From contig NZ_CP042856.1 of NCBI RefSeq assembly GCF_008001035.1, positions 868,001 to 932,000 of the forward strand: DNA of 64,000 nucleotides. The letters are read 5' to 3'. Below the pieces are notes generated by a model, which was not told the DNA's origin, did no database searches, and saw nothing but the letters and a program-made list of their open reading frames with translations. The stretch is from Salinibacterium sp. dk2585. Lineage in GTDB: Bacteria; Actinomycetota; Actinomycetes; Actinomycetales; Microbacteriaceae. The position numbers and the translations under genes are program-made. Positions 1 to 9,031 of the stretch are shown here, piece by piece (within the stretch, counting starts at the first letter, position 1; the number at the start of each line of letters is the position of its first letter).

Positions 1-326
1 GCGGAAAGCGCTGTGACTGCTCGCGCGAGTTCCCGACTCGTCACAGCCAAGCCCAGATCATCAATAACGGGATCCAGGATAGCGTCCGTGGTGGCGAGGC
101 GCTTGAAAGTGATCGTCTGGTAATTGGCGTATGCCGCCGCTTGTTGCAGCGCGGGCTTGGTCGCGTCGTCCGGGAGGCGCGGCTCAACATGGATGAGCGC
201 CGAAGCTTGGTATGTAGTAGGCGCCGCGAGGGCGTACGCGCCTGCAGCCACGAGTGCGACGAGCAGCGTAGCGACGAGGATGTGGCTTCCGCGGGCAATG
301 GTCCGGATGATCTCGCTCAGGGTCAC
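1..326 (-). CDS. Wzz-type polysaccharide chain-length/co-polymerase protein, N-terminal part
   Basis: Partial gene running off the left edge; 108 codons are visible. Translation from the GTG at 326 gives a basic-amphipathic start, one transmembrane segment (HILVATLLVALVAAGAYAL) and then the typical Wzz/capsule-regulator pattern: YQASALIHV, followed by a region with TTDAILDPVIDDLGLAVTS. This matches the periplasmic/extracellular N-terminal domain of chain-length determinants or of bacterial tyrosine-kinase-associated polysaccharide proteins. Whether a kinase domain follows cannot be seen. It is divergent from the glycosyltransferase at 439, so the 112-base gap probably holds promoters for both. 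The start codon is uncertain because no strong ribosome-binding site precedes it. Confidence 0.75.
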   Translation of the reverse strand, partial: MTLSEIIRTIARGSHILVATLLVALVAAGAYALAAPTTYQASALIHVEPRLPDDATKPALQQAAAYANYQTITFKRLATTDAILDPVIDDLGLAVTSRELARAVTALS

Positions 327-438
327 CGCATTTACAGTAGTTGCTCTGGAGTACCTTCGCGCACCCTCTCGGCAACCGGCTCGCGTAGCCGTCGATTGGT
401 AGACTCCCGAAGTCCGTCTTCCGACCCGAAAGGCACCC

Positions 439-2916
439 ATGCCCAAGCTCCGACCGGGTGTCGTCTCCGTCGTCCTCGTTAACTTCCGAGGCGCCGACGA
501 CACGATCGAGGCCATCGGACACCTGGGCAAGCTCGACTGGCCACAGGAGCGGCTTGAGATCGTCGTCGTGGAGAACGGTTCCGGCGACGACAGCGCTGAG
601 CGCATCCGGGCCGCCGCACCCCACGTGAACCTGGTCGTCTCGAAGACCAACGATGGCTTCGCCGGCGGATGCAACAGGGGAGTGGCTGCCTCCAGCGGCG
701 AGTACATTGCGCTCCTCAACAATGACGCACGCCCGGACGAGAAGTGGGTGCGGGCCGCCGTCGAGAAGTTCGAGACTTCCGAGCAGATCGGCGCGGTCGC
801 AAGCCGCGTGCTCGACTGGGAGGGCGAGAAGGTCGACTTCATTGGCTCGGCCATGACCTGGTACGGCATGGGTTACAAGCCGTTCACGGCAGAGCCGATC
901 CCCAAGACCCCGGATGTGCCGCAGGACGTGCTCTTCGGCACCGGCTCCGCGATGTTCGTGCGGCGCGAGGTCTATGACGCCCTCGGGGGCTTCGACGAGC
1001 GCTACTTCATGTTCTTCGAAGACGTCGACCTTGGCTGGCGGCTCAACCTGCGTGGCTGGCGTTACGCATACGAGCCCGCCTCCCTCGCCTATCACAAGCA
1101 CCACGCGTCGATGGCGGAGTTCGGCCCCTATAAGGAGACCTACCTCCTCGAGCGCAATGCCCTCTTCACCCTTTACAAGAACCTTGAAGAGGATGGCCTG
1201 CGCGAGGCGCTACCCGCCGCCACGATGCTCGCCATCCGGCGGGGCATCACGCGCGCGGGGCTCGACTCCACGGCATACGACCTGCGCAAGCCCGGGGGAG
1301 ACGACAGCGACACTGACACCGTCTCAAAGCAGGCGGTCGCGGCGATGTTCGCGATCGACCAGCTCGTCGAGAACCTGTCGTCGCTGCGCAAGAGCCGCGA
1401 CGAGATCCAGACCACGCGCACCGTGAGCGACAGCATGCTCTGGCGCCTCTTCGGCCACGTCGATGCGCCGGTGTACCAAGAGGAGAAATATCTCGACGGC
1501 TACACCGACATCGTCAGCGCCTTCGACGTGCTTGAGCCCACCGAGCGCACGCGCGTCGTGATCGTGACCGGCGACCCGATCGGCAAGAAGCTCGCCGGCC
1601 CGGCCATCCGCGCTTGGAACATGGCAGAGCTGCTTTCGCACGACAATGACGTCTGCCTCGTCACGCTTTCCGGCGCGGAGGAGATGGACGCCCCCTTCCG
1701 CATCGAGCACGTGCGCCCGGGAGATGACGGCAAGTTCGCGCCGCTTGAGACGTGGGCGGATGTCATCGTCTTCCAGGGGCACGCGATGGCAGTGTTCGAC
1801 TCCATCCGCACGAGCTCCAAGATTCTCGTTGTCGACATCTACGACCCCATGCACCTTGAGCAGCTCGAGCAGGGGCGCGAACTGCCTGCAGCCCAGTGGA
1901 CGCAGCAGGTGGCGGATGCGACGGAGGTGCTCAACGAGCAGTTGCAGCGCGGAGATTTCTTCCTCTGCGCATCCGACCGGCAGAGAATGTTCTGGCTCGG
2001 CCAACTGGCCGCCCTGGGGCGCATCAACCCGCTCACGTACGACGGCGACCCTGACCTCGACGGACTCATCAGCATCGCGCCCTTTGGGCTCTCCGCGACG
2101 CCGCCCGTGCACGAACGTGACGTGCTCAAGGGCGTCATGCCCGGCATCGGCCGCGACGACAAGGTGCTGCTCTGGAGCGGCGGCCTCTACAACTGGTTCG
2201 ACCCGAAGACCCTCATTCGCGCTGTTGCGGACCTCTCGGAACGTCGCGAAGGGGTGCGCCTGTTCTTCCAGGGCACGAAACATCCGCACCCCGGCGTGCC
2301 CGAGATGCGGATCGTGAAGGAGTCCCGTGAGCTCGCGGCGGAACTCGGTGCCCTTGACTCCTCGGTCTTCTTCAACCCGTCGTGGGTCGACTACGCCGAC
2401 CGGCAGAACTACCTCACCGAGGCGGATGCCGGCGTCAGCACCCACTTCTCGCACATCGAGACGACCTTCTCCTTCCGCACCCGCATCCTCGACTACCTCT
2501 GGGCTGAGCTGCCCATGGTCGTCACCGAGGGTGACCACTTCGCAGAACTGATCGCCGCCGAGAACCTTGGCGTCGTCGTCAAGGCCGAGGATGTCGCGGG
2601 GCTTTCGGCCGCGCTCGAGCGGGTGCTCTTCGACGAGGAGTTCATCGCAGAAGCGAAGGCCAACATCCGCCGGGTGCGCGAGCGGTACTTCTGGGAGGCC
2701 GCCCTCGCACCACTCGTCGACTTCGTCGCGGACGCGAAGCACGCCGCCGATCACCGCGGTCTGACCGCCGCCCAGCTTGCCGCGGCAGCGCAGGGCCGCA
2801 AGCAGCGCCGCCGCTCCGGGCTCATGCACGACATCGGCCGCGCCGCCTTCTACTTGCGCACGGCCGGCCCCTCCGCCGTCGTCGGCAAGGTGGCGAAGCG
2901 CCTGCGAAGACGTTGA
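439..2916 (+). CDS. Two-domain glycosyltransferase (GT2 + GT4-like)
   Basis: 825 aa. Residues about 10-260 form a GT2 domain: VVLVNFRG, VVENGSGDD, NDDARPDE and FFEDVDLGWR (near residue 192), which resembles rhamnosyltransferase-type enzymes. Residues about 370-790 look like a GT4/GT-B transferase with LLWSGGLYNWFDP (near 577), FQGTKHPHPG and a late acceptor/nucleotide region. The two domains probably add successive sugars to a lipid-linked repeat at the inner membrane face. First gene of a plus-strand run; the next gene begins within 50 bases. Substrates cannot be read from sequence. The family assignment is firm; the claim that both domains are active is inference. Confidence 0.85.
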   Translation: MPKLRPGVVSVVLVNFRGADDTIEAIGHLGKLDWPQERLEIVVVENGSGDDSAERIRAAAPHVNLVVSKTNDGFAGGCNRGVAASSGEYIALLNNDARPDEKWVRAAVEKFETSEQIGAVASRVLDWEGEKVDFIGSAMTWYGMGYKPFTAEPIPKTPDVPQDVLFGTGSAMFVRREVYDALGGFDERYFMFFEDVDLGWRLNLRGWRYAYEPASLAYHKHHASMAEFGPYKETYLLERNALFTLYKNLEEDGLREALPAATMLAIRRGITRAGLDSTAYDLRKPGGDDSDTDTVSKQAVAAMFAIDQLVENLSSLRKSRDEIQTTRTVSDSMLWRLFGHVDAPVYQEEKYLDGYTDIVSAFDVLEPTERTRVVIVTGDPIGKKLAGPAIRAWNMAELLSHDNDVCLVTLSGAEEMDAPFRIEHVRPGDDGKFAPLETWADVIVFQGHAMAVFDSIRTSSKILVVDIYDPMHLEQLEQGRELPAAQWTQQVADATEVLNEQLQRGDFFLCASDRQRMFWLGQLAALGRINPLTYDGDPDLDGLISIAPFGLSATPPVHERDVLKGVMPGIGRDDKVLLWSGGLYNWFDPKTLIRAVADLSERREGVRLFFQGTKHPHPGVPEMRIVKESRELAAELGALDSSVFFNPSWVDYADRQNYLTEADAGVSTHFSHIETTFSFRTRILDYLWAELPMVVTEGDHFAELIAAENLGVVVKAEDVAGLSAALERVLFDEEFIAEAKANIRRVRERYFWEAALAPLVDFVADAKHAADHRGLTAAQLAAAAQGRKQRRRSGLMHDIGRAAFYLRTAGPSAVVGKVAKRLRRR

Positions 2917-2963
2917 CCCCAGCGCACTCGAATCCACAACACCCCAACTCAAGGAGAAACCTC

Positions 2964-4028
2964 TTGGCCGCCACTGATATCGGCACAGTACTCGTCACAG
3001 GAGGCGCCGGCTTCATCGGCTGCGCCCTCTCGCAGCGTCTTGCCGCACGCGCGGACCGCTGGGTCGTGCTCGACAACCTCCACCCGCAGGTGCACCCGAG
3101 CGCCGAGCGACCGGCTGAGCTCCACGAGGCCGCCGAACTCGTGCTCGGGGACGTCGCTGTCTCCGCGGACTGGGACTCGCTGCTCGCCGACGTGAAGCCC
3201 GACATTGTGGTGCACCTGGCCGCCGAGACGGGAACCGCCCAGTCGCTGCACGAGGCCACCCGGCACGCCGAGGTGAACGTCGTAGGCACGACCCAGATGC
3301 TGGATGCCCTTGGTCGCGCCGGTCAGACCCCGCGCCAGTTCGTGCTCAGCAGCAGCCGTGCCGTGTACGGCGAGGGGGAGTGGAAGCGCGAGGACGGCTC
3401 AGTCTTTGCCCCCGGACAGCGTTCACACGCGCAGTTCGAGCGCCAGGAGTGGGACTTCGAGGGAGCAAAGCCCCTGCCCAGTGAGGGTTCGCGCACGCGT
3501 CCCGCGCCCACGAGCGTCTACGGCGCGACCAAGCTCGCGCAGGAGAACATCCTCTCGGCGTGGACCTCATCGCATGACGTGGCCCTCAGCATCTTGCGCT
3601 TCCAGAACGTGTACGGCCCCGGGCAGTCGCTCATCAACCCCTACACGGGCATCGTGTCGCTCTTCTCTCAGATGGCGATGCGCGGCGAGTCCATCCCCGT
3701 TTACGAAGACGGCCTGATCACCCGTGACTTCGTCTACATCGACGACGTTGCCGCATCGCTCGAGACCGTAATCGGTGACCTTGAGACCGGGGCGACCCCG
3801 TTCGATGTCGGCTCCGGCGTCGGCACCACGATCCTGCAGCTCGCCCAGCACATCGCCGACTTCCACGGCGCCCCCGCCCCGCATGTGACCGCCCAGTACC
3901 GCGACGGCGACGTGCGCCACGCCGAATGCACTATCGAGCGCACCACGAGCGAGCTCGACTGGAAGCCCGAATGGTCGGTGGAGCGGGGCATCGCCAGCCT
4001 CCAGCAGTGGATCGCCGCCCGAGTCTGA
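2964..4028 (+). CDS. NAD-dependent sugar-nucleotide epimerase, dTDP-L-rhamnose 4-epimerase-like
   Basis: 354 aa extended short-chain dehydrogenase. The Rossmann motif GGAGFIG is at residues 13-19 and the catalytic pair is Tyr186/Lys190 in VYGATK, with an upstream SSSRAVYGEG serine segment. The VLDNLHPQVHP segment after the first beta-alpha unit recalls dTDP-L-rhamnose 4-epimerases, which make dTDP-6-deoxy-L-talose. I chose the TTG at 2964 because AAGGAG (2951-2956) sits 7 bases upstream; an in-frame TTG at 2913 overlaps the previous stop but has no such site. No rmlABCD genes are in the window, so a dTDP-rhamnose supply would have to come from elsewhere. GDP- or UDP-sugar substrates are not excluded. 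Confidence 0.8.
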   Translation: MAATDIGTVLVTGGAGFIGCALSQRLAARADRWVVLDNLHPQVHPSAERPAELHEAAELVLGDVAVSADWDSLLADVKPDIVVHLAAETGTAQSLHEATRHAEVNVVGTTQMLDALGRAGQTPRQFVLSSSRAVYGEGEWKREDGSVFAPGQRSHAQFERQEWDFEGAKPLPSEGSRTRPAPTSVYGATKLAQENILSAWTSSHDVALSILRFQNVYGPGQSLINPYTGIVSLFSQMAMRGESIPVYEDGLITRDFVYIDDVAASLETVIGDLETGATPFDVGSGVGTTILQLAQHIADFHGAPAPHVTAQYRDGDVRHAECTIERTTSELDWKPEWSVERGIASLQQWIAARV

Positions 4029-4035
4029 CCACACG

Positions 4036-5325
4036 ATGAGCGGGGGAGAGAGCCGGCCGGTCGCCGCCGGCAGGTCGACAGGCGCGGGGGGCGCGACACA
4101 GATCGTTGCGGCCACCGTCATAGCCGGCATCGCGGGCTACCTCGTCACCTGGCTCGTCTACCGCATCGTCGGCCCCGCTCCCTACGCCGTCTTCGCGATC
4201 TTCTGGGCGACCATCTACCTCGTCGTCGGTGCGCTCTCGGGCATCCAGCAGGAGATCACAAGGGCGACGCATCCGATCGTCGTCGGCAGCCGCGCGCGCG
4301 CGAGTCGCTCGCGTGACTTCGGCGTGCTCGTCTCCGGCGTCGTACTCGTGGTGACGGTGGCGAGTGCCCCGCTGTGGGTCGACGCGGTCTTCCCCGATGA
4401 GGGATGGAGCCTCGTGTGGCCCCTCGCCGTCGGGGCGGCCGCCTACGTGCTGGTCGCGACCCTGAGTGGCACCCTCTACGGGGTGAGCCAGTGGCGTTCG
4501 CTCGCCCTCATGATCGGCATCGACGGGGTCCTTCGCCTGTTGCTCGTGGGTGGGATGCTCATGCTGACGCACGATATCGTCGCCCTCGCCTGGGCCGTGG
4601 CCCTGCCGTTCCCGCTCGCCGTCATGCTGCTGTGGCCCGTCATCCGCCGCGGTGTCGTCGGCCGCACCGACATCGACGTCGGGTTCGGGCGCCTCTCCTG
4701 GAACGTCGCGCGCACCATGCTCGCCGCCGTGTCGACGGCCGTGCTCGTGAGCGCCTTCCCGCTCCTGCTTGGCGTCACCTCCCGGGGTGCCGACGCGGCG
4801 CTCGTTGGCGAACTCGTCTTCACCCTGACGCTGACCCGGGCACCGCTTGTCGTTTCCGTCATGGCGCTGCAGGGTTACCTGATCGTGCAGTTCCGTGAGC
4901 GGGTGCAGGGCTGGGTCGCGTTCCTGCTCCGGTTGATGGCGGCCCTGCTCCTGGGCGGCGCGATACTGGCCGCGGCTGGCTGGTGGCTCGGTCCCGCGGT
5001 CTTCGGCCTCGTCTCCGGCGCACCCGTGACGCTCGGGGGCGATGTCATGGCAGTCATGGTCGCCTCGTCCATCCTCGTCGCGGCCCTGAGCGTGAGCGGC
5101 TCGGCGGTGCTCGGCCGGGGCGGCCACCTCGCCTACTCAACCGGATGGCTTCTCGCTGCGCTCGCGACGGTCGTGATCATGGCACTGCCGATCGACGACA
5201 TCGTTTTCCGTGTGTGCACGGCGACACTCGTGGCGCCGCTCGTGGGGCTCGCGACGCACGCGGCATGGCTGCTCGGGACAGCGGGATGGATGCCGCGCCG
5301 CACCTCCAGTGAGGTCCTGCCGTGA
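4036..5325 (+). CDS. Polysaccharide flippase-like membrane protein (Wzx/MATE-like)
   Basis: 429 aa, almost entirely hydrophobic helices (about 12 transmembrane segments) separated by short charged loops. The N-terminal pattern, with VTWLVYRIVGPAPYAVF followed by an IQQEITRA loop, resembles actinobacterial oligosaccharide-repeat exporters. Its place between sugar-nucleotide and glycosyltransferase genes supports export of a lipid-linked intermediate. It starts 7 bases after the epimerase and its stop overlaps the next gene, so the three are probably cotranscribed. No catalytic motif is expected in this family, so the role rests on topology and context. Confidence 0.65.
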   Translation: MSGGESRPVAAGRSTGAGGATQIVAATVIAGIAGYLVTWLVYRIVGPAPYAVFAIFWATIYLVVGALSGIQQEITRATHPIVVGSRARASRSRDFGVLVSGVVLVVTVASAPLWVDAVFPDEGWSLVWPLAVGAAAYVLVATLSGTLYGVSQWRSLALMIGIDGVLRLLLVGGMLMLTHDIVALAWAVALPFPLAVMLLWPVIRRGVVGRTDIDVGFGRLSWNVARTMLAAVSTAVLVSAFPLLLGVTSRGADAALVGELVFTLTLTRAPLVVSVMALQGYLIVQFRERVQGWVAFLLRLMAALLLGGAILAAAGWWLGPAVFGLVSGAPVTLGGDVMAVMVASSILVAALSVSGSAVLGRGGHLAYSTGWLLAALATVVIMALPIDDIVFRVCTATLVAPLVGLATHAAWLLGTAGWMPRRTSSEVLP

Positions 5326-7190
5326 TCCGCATGCAGCGACTGCGCTCAGGCCGCAGTGTTTGGCCGTCGGTGATTCCGGCGCTCTTCGCGTTGCTCGTCT
5401 TGGCCGCCGCAGCCGCCACGCTTTTCGGCCTTCCGCTCTGGCCTCTCCTTGCCGCCGCGGCAGTGCCGTGGACGGTCGCGGCATCCGCTCGAATGGGCTC
5501 CTTCGCGGCCATCATGGGGGCGGTCGTCGCTACCCTCTGGCTCGTTGTTGCGGTCCTGATGCTCTCGCCCCTGACTCCCGTGCCGATGCACACTGCCGTG
5601 ACCGCCGTGTGGACGCTGGTCGGGCTTGCGGGGGCGGCCATGCATCTGGGTCGGGATGTCGCGGTCGCCCGTCCACGCCGCACCACCGTCGTCACCTGGG
5701 CGCCCGCCGCGCTGGGCGGCGCCTTCTGGATCGCCCTGTCGCTGGTGAGCGCCCAGCTGCCGGGGGCCTCACGATTGGCTCTCGTCGTGCACGGCGATTC
5801 CGCCAACAACGTGCTGTTTGCCCGGAGGGTGCTCTCGGACAACGGGATCGCGGCCGGGCCGGAGGAGAACCCCGTTCCTCTGCCAGCGGCGCTCCTCGCC
5901 CTCGCGCTGGCGCCCGGTCGCTCGGCCATCGAACCGGGGGAGCTCCTCCGCCACGACCTCACCGCGTTCACGGGTGTGTGGGCCATGGTCATCGCCGGAG
6001 TCTGCCTGCTGGCCGGTGTGCTTGCCGCCGCGATCACCTCCAGGGCGGGTGGAGGCGACCTGACCGTGGCGGCGGTTGGAGCGGTTGTTTCCTTCGTACC
6101 ACTCAGTTGGATCGTGACGGGGTACCCGCTCGAGTTCGGCTTCTTCAACGCCCACATCGCACTGCTCGTCGTCCTAGCAGCGTTTGCGGGATACCTTGTC
6201 GAGGAGCGAAGTCCAGCCCACTCCCTCGCGCTCCTGTGCCTGACCGCGACGCTCCTTCTCACGGTGTGGAGCCCCTTCGTGCTGCTTCCCGCCGCACTCG
6301 CGCTCGTCGTGTTCCTCAGGCACCGCCGCACCCTGCCCTCGGTGCGGGGCTGGTCTGCGGTTTTTCTGCTCGGATCCTTTGCGCAACTCATGCTCTACGG
6401 CCTGTTGGTCGTGCTTCCCAGCTTCCTGGCCCTCTCCGGCTTCCTCTCCGCGCCCGGCGGTGCCCACTCGGTGCCCCGATGGATTCTCGGCGCCGTCATT
6501 ATCTGCACGATCGTGCTGGCGATCGCGGCCTTCAGGAGCCCGCGGCATCCGGTGGTCTTCGGCGTCGTCGCCGTTTCCGGGGGCGGCCTTCTCGGCTTGG
6601 CCCTGCTGCTGTTCATTTCCCGGAACGAACCGACGCCGTGGACGTATTACCCCCTCAAGTACATGTGGCTGATCACTGTCGTCATGTTGCTTCTCTCGCT
6701 CGGCGTCGTCGCGGCGGCGATCGTGCATCGAATCGGGCGAAGGCCGTTTCGCATAGTCGCCCTCCTCGCTGCAGCGACTCTGCTGTTTGCGTTCGTTGAC
6801 TGGGTGCCAAAGCCCACGACGCGTGAGCCGCAGGCCGGACCGGTTGTGAAGCTGTTGCGTGGCGAATTCCTTGGACACGGGGACGAAGTGGTCGATGAGA
6901 TCACGAGGCTCGCTGACCCCGGGCAGTCCCACGTGCTCTGGCGTTCCGGTTCAGCACACGAGGGCACCATCAACTTCTGGCTGATGCAGATGTGGGCAGA
7001 TTCCCTTGAGGGCGACAACGAGCTTCGCAACGCCGCCTACGGCCTGTATGACATCAACCAGGTTGCAGACCTTTGCAGGATCATCGACCTCATGGATGGC
7101 GGCACGATCGTGCATTCCGCGGACGCCGGGCTCGGCGCGGAACTCGCAGGCGCCTGTCCCGAGGTTGGGGCGGTTGTCGTCAGTCGGTGA
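5322..7190 (+). CDS. Large polytopic membrane protein of unknown function
   Basis: 622 aa from a GTG at 5322 that overlaps the preceding TGA by four bases. About 13 hydrophobic segments are followed by a C-terminal soluble region of roughly 120 residues. A charged loop containing VHGDSANN lies near residues 155-165; GT-C transferases carry acidic residues in the first long external loop, so a GT-C-like polysaccharide-modifying enzyme is possible. I do not recognise a named family with confidence. The 3' end overlaps the convergent gene by 11 bases. Context suggests a role in assembly or modification of the surface polymer. Confidence 0.7.
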   Translation: MIRMQRLRSGRSVWPSVIPALFALLVLAAAAATLFGLPLWPLLAAAAVPWTVAASARMGSFAAIMGAVVATLWLVVAVLMLSPLTPVPMHTAVTAVWTLVGLAGAAMHLGRDVAVARPRRTTVVTWAPAALGGAFWIALSLVSAQLPGASRLALVVHGDSANNVLFARRVLSDNGIAAGPEENPVPLPAALLALALAPGRSAIEPGELLRHDLTAFTGVWAMVIAGVCLLAGVLAAAITSRAGGGDLTVAAVGAVVSFVPLSWIVTGYPLEFGFFNAHIALLVVLAAFAGYLVEERSPAHSLALLCLTATLLLTVWSPFVLLPAALALVVFLRHRRTLPSVRGWSAVFLLGSFAQLMLYGLLVVLPSFLALSGFLSAPGGAHSVPRWILGAVIICTIVLAIAAFRSPRHPVVFGVVAVSGGGLLGLALLLFISRNEPTPWTYYPLKYMWLITVVMLLLSLGVVAAAIVHRIGRRPFRIVALLAAATLLFAFVDWVPKPTTREPQAGPVVKLLRGEFLGHGDEVVDEITRLADPGQSHVLWRSGSAHEGTINFWLMQMWADSLEGDNELRNAAYGLYDINQVADLCRIIDLMDGGTIVHSADAGLGAELAGACPEVGAVVVSR

Positions 7191-8682
7191 GCGCGCGGGG
7201 TCGGGATGCCGCGATCACCCACGCGACGCCGCCAGCCAGCACGACAGCGAAGCCAAGCAGTGACGGCCAGAGCCCACCCGGAGGCACCCAGTCGGCGGCC
7301 GTGAACATGTCCGCCCAGCTGGCGTCGAGTCCCACGCTGTAGCGCCGCAACGCGGTCGCGAAGGCGTGCAACTGCGCGGCAGCCCACACGACCGTGACGG
7401 TGACGAAGAGTCGCCGCAGCGGTGAACCGGCCGCAGGCAGCACGTCCGAAAGGACGGTGGCAACGCCGAGGGCGGCGCAGACGAGGACCGGCAGGATGTA
7501 ACGGCCCTGCCAGATGATTCCGCCTCCCGTGATGTAGACGGCCTGCATGAGGGGAGGCAGCGCGACAGTGGCTCCCACGAGCAGCACCGCAAAGATGAGC
7601 GCGCGTCCCTTGAGCAATGCTGCTGAAAGCAGGAGCAGCCCGCCCATGAGCGTGGCCCACACCCCGAAGACGAAGAGCGGAGAAGGGGTGTCGAGCCAGC
7701 CGAAGATCCCGACGGCGCCCTGCAGGTAGTCGATGGTCGCCTGGAATGTCCACCAGGCGCCGTAGTACCAGGGCGCGCCGACCCCGGGAGCGATCATCTC
7801 CGTGAGCGGATCGTCGACGGCGGCACCGAGCGAGTTGGTGCCGAGCAACCACGCCGCAGCGGCGATGAATGCGATGGCGACACCTGCGATGACCAGTAGC
7901 ACAGCTCGCCTGCGGAGGAGCGTCATCAGCTCGTCGAGTCGCAACAGGACGAGGGGTACCAGTAGCGCCACGACGAGCCACAGGATTGACAACCCCCGCA
8001 TGTTCCCCGCGACGGCGGCGCCCGCGAGCACGATCGCCGCGCTGGGCCCGATCGGCAGGTGTCTCTCGCGGATGATGGTCAGCATCCCCGTAAAGGCGGC
8101 GAGGGTTGCGGTGATCTCCAGAGCATTCGGATTGACCGTGCCACCGAGGAAGAGCACCATCGGGGTCGTCGCGACCGCGAGTCCGATCAGCGGAAAAATG
8201 CGGCGTCGCCACGACCAGACAAGCCCGAACGCGAGAGCCAGGAAGCCGGAGACGACCACCGCGCTCGCCAGCCGCATCCCATAGATGCCCGTGCTATCGC
8301 CGAAGAGCAGTGAGGGCCATCCGCTCAGCAGGTAGTAGAGCGGGTTATAAAGTCCAGCCGTCGTCGAGCCCTTGACGATCTCGTCCGTCGGAGCAGGCAC
8401 CTCGGGGGCGCAGTCTGCTTCTTCGCGACCATCGAAGGCGTAGCAGGTCTGGGCGTGTGTATGAGAGACGTAGCGGGGCACATCGACGATATGGCCGAAG
8501 CTTCCCCGATCGCCGATGAACTCGCCTCTCACGACCGAAGCGGCCTTGATGAGGTGCGCTGGCTCATCGGGTGCCGCGCCGATCGGGGTCGCGATGGCCC
8601 ACAGCGACATGAGAAGGCCGATGACCACCCATGCTGCAGCGAACGGCCGCCAGAGGCGAGGCCGCGACTCAGCGTCCTTCAC
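7180..8682 (-). CDS. DUF2142-type membrane protein (predicted GT-C fold)
   Basis: 500 aa from the GTG at 8682 (VKDAESRPRLWRPFAAAW); a longer in-frame reading exists, but its extra residues look like frame shadow. The PIGAAPDEPAHLIKA motif after the first membrane helix is the family's hallmark and resembles the acidic loop of lipid-sugar-dependent GT-C enzymes. About 10-12 membrane helices follow. Its start lies inside the 3' end of the DUF2304 gene, which in turn overlaps a DPM-like GT2 gene. The three probably form one unit: the GT2 loads a sugar onto polyprenyl phosphate, the small protein assists or flips it, and this protein transfers it outside. That division of work is inference. Confidence 0.75.
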   Translation of the reverse strand: MKDAESRPRLWRPFAAAWVVIGLLMSLWAIATPIGAAPDEPAHLIKAASVVRGEFIGDRGSFGHIVDVPRYVSHTHAQTCYAFDGREEADCAPEVPAPTDEIVKGSTTAGLYNPLYYLLSGWPSLLFGDSTGIYGMRLASAVVVSGFLALAFGLVWSWRRRIFPLIGLAVATTPMVLFLGGTVNPNALEITATLAAFTGMLTIIRERHLPIGPSAAIVLAGAAVAGNMRGLSILWLVVALLVPLVLLRLDELMTLLRRRAVLLVIAGVAIAFIAAAAWLLGTNSLGAAVDDPLTEMIAPGVGAPWYYGAWWTFQATIDYLQGAVGIFGWLDTPSPLFVFGVWATLMGGLLLLSAALLKGRALIFAVLLVGATVALPPLMQAVYITGGGIIWQGRYILPVLVCAALGVATVLSDVLPAAGSPLRRLFVTVTVVWAAAQLHAFATALRRYSVGLDASWADMFTAADWVPPGGLWPSLLGFAVVLAGGVAWVIAASRPRALTD

Positions 8683-9031
8683 TGTTGCCCGACTTCGATG
8701 CCAGTTCCATCTCGATGAGAGCGACGCGTTCGGCGAGGGTGCGGGTGCGGGCCTCCAGCTTGGTGAGTTCGGCGGATGCCTGCAGGCACACAAAGAAGAG
8801 GATCGTGATGCTCACGAAGAACACCAGGTTGATGGGCACCTCGATGCCGATGACATCGGCGGCCCACTCGAGCGTCGAGGGGAAGATGCCGGCGATGAGC
8901 GCCATGACGCCCGCGATGAACCACCAGATGGCGTGGCGTTCCCGAAGGAGGTGCCTTCGCAGCATCTCGATGACGACCACAAGGATGAGGAGTGCCGAGG
9001 CGATGCCGAAGATGTAGCTGGTGACTGTCAC
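8669..9031 (-). CDS. DUF2304 small membrane protein
   Basis: 120 aa from the GTG at 9031 (VTVTSYIFGIASALL). Three hydrophobic helices are followed by a charged coiled-coil-like tail ending SKSGNSEGR. Short three-helix DUF2304 proteins are commonly paired with polyprenyl-phosphate glycosyltransferases, as here. The GTGA overlap with the GT2 stop (9028-9031) indicates translational coupling. It probably supports membrane recruitment or flipping of the lipid-linked sugar. The longer in-frame extension to 9367 runs through the GT2 gene and is a shadow. Confidence 0.8.
   Translation of the reverse strand: MTVTSYIFGIASALLILVVVIEMLRRHLLRERHAIWWFIAGVMALIAGIFPSTLEWAADVIGIEVPINLVFFVSITILFFVCLQASAELTKLEARTRTLAERVALIEMELASKSGNSEGR

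Noticed and set aside
1324-2952. 542-codon frame opposite the GT2-GT4 gene
   Set aside because: No recognisable motif and fully covered by a clear glycosyltransferase.
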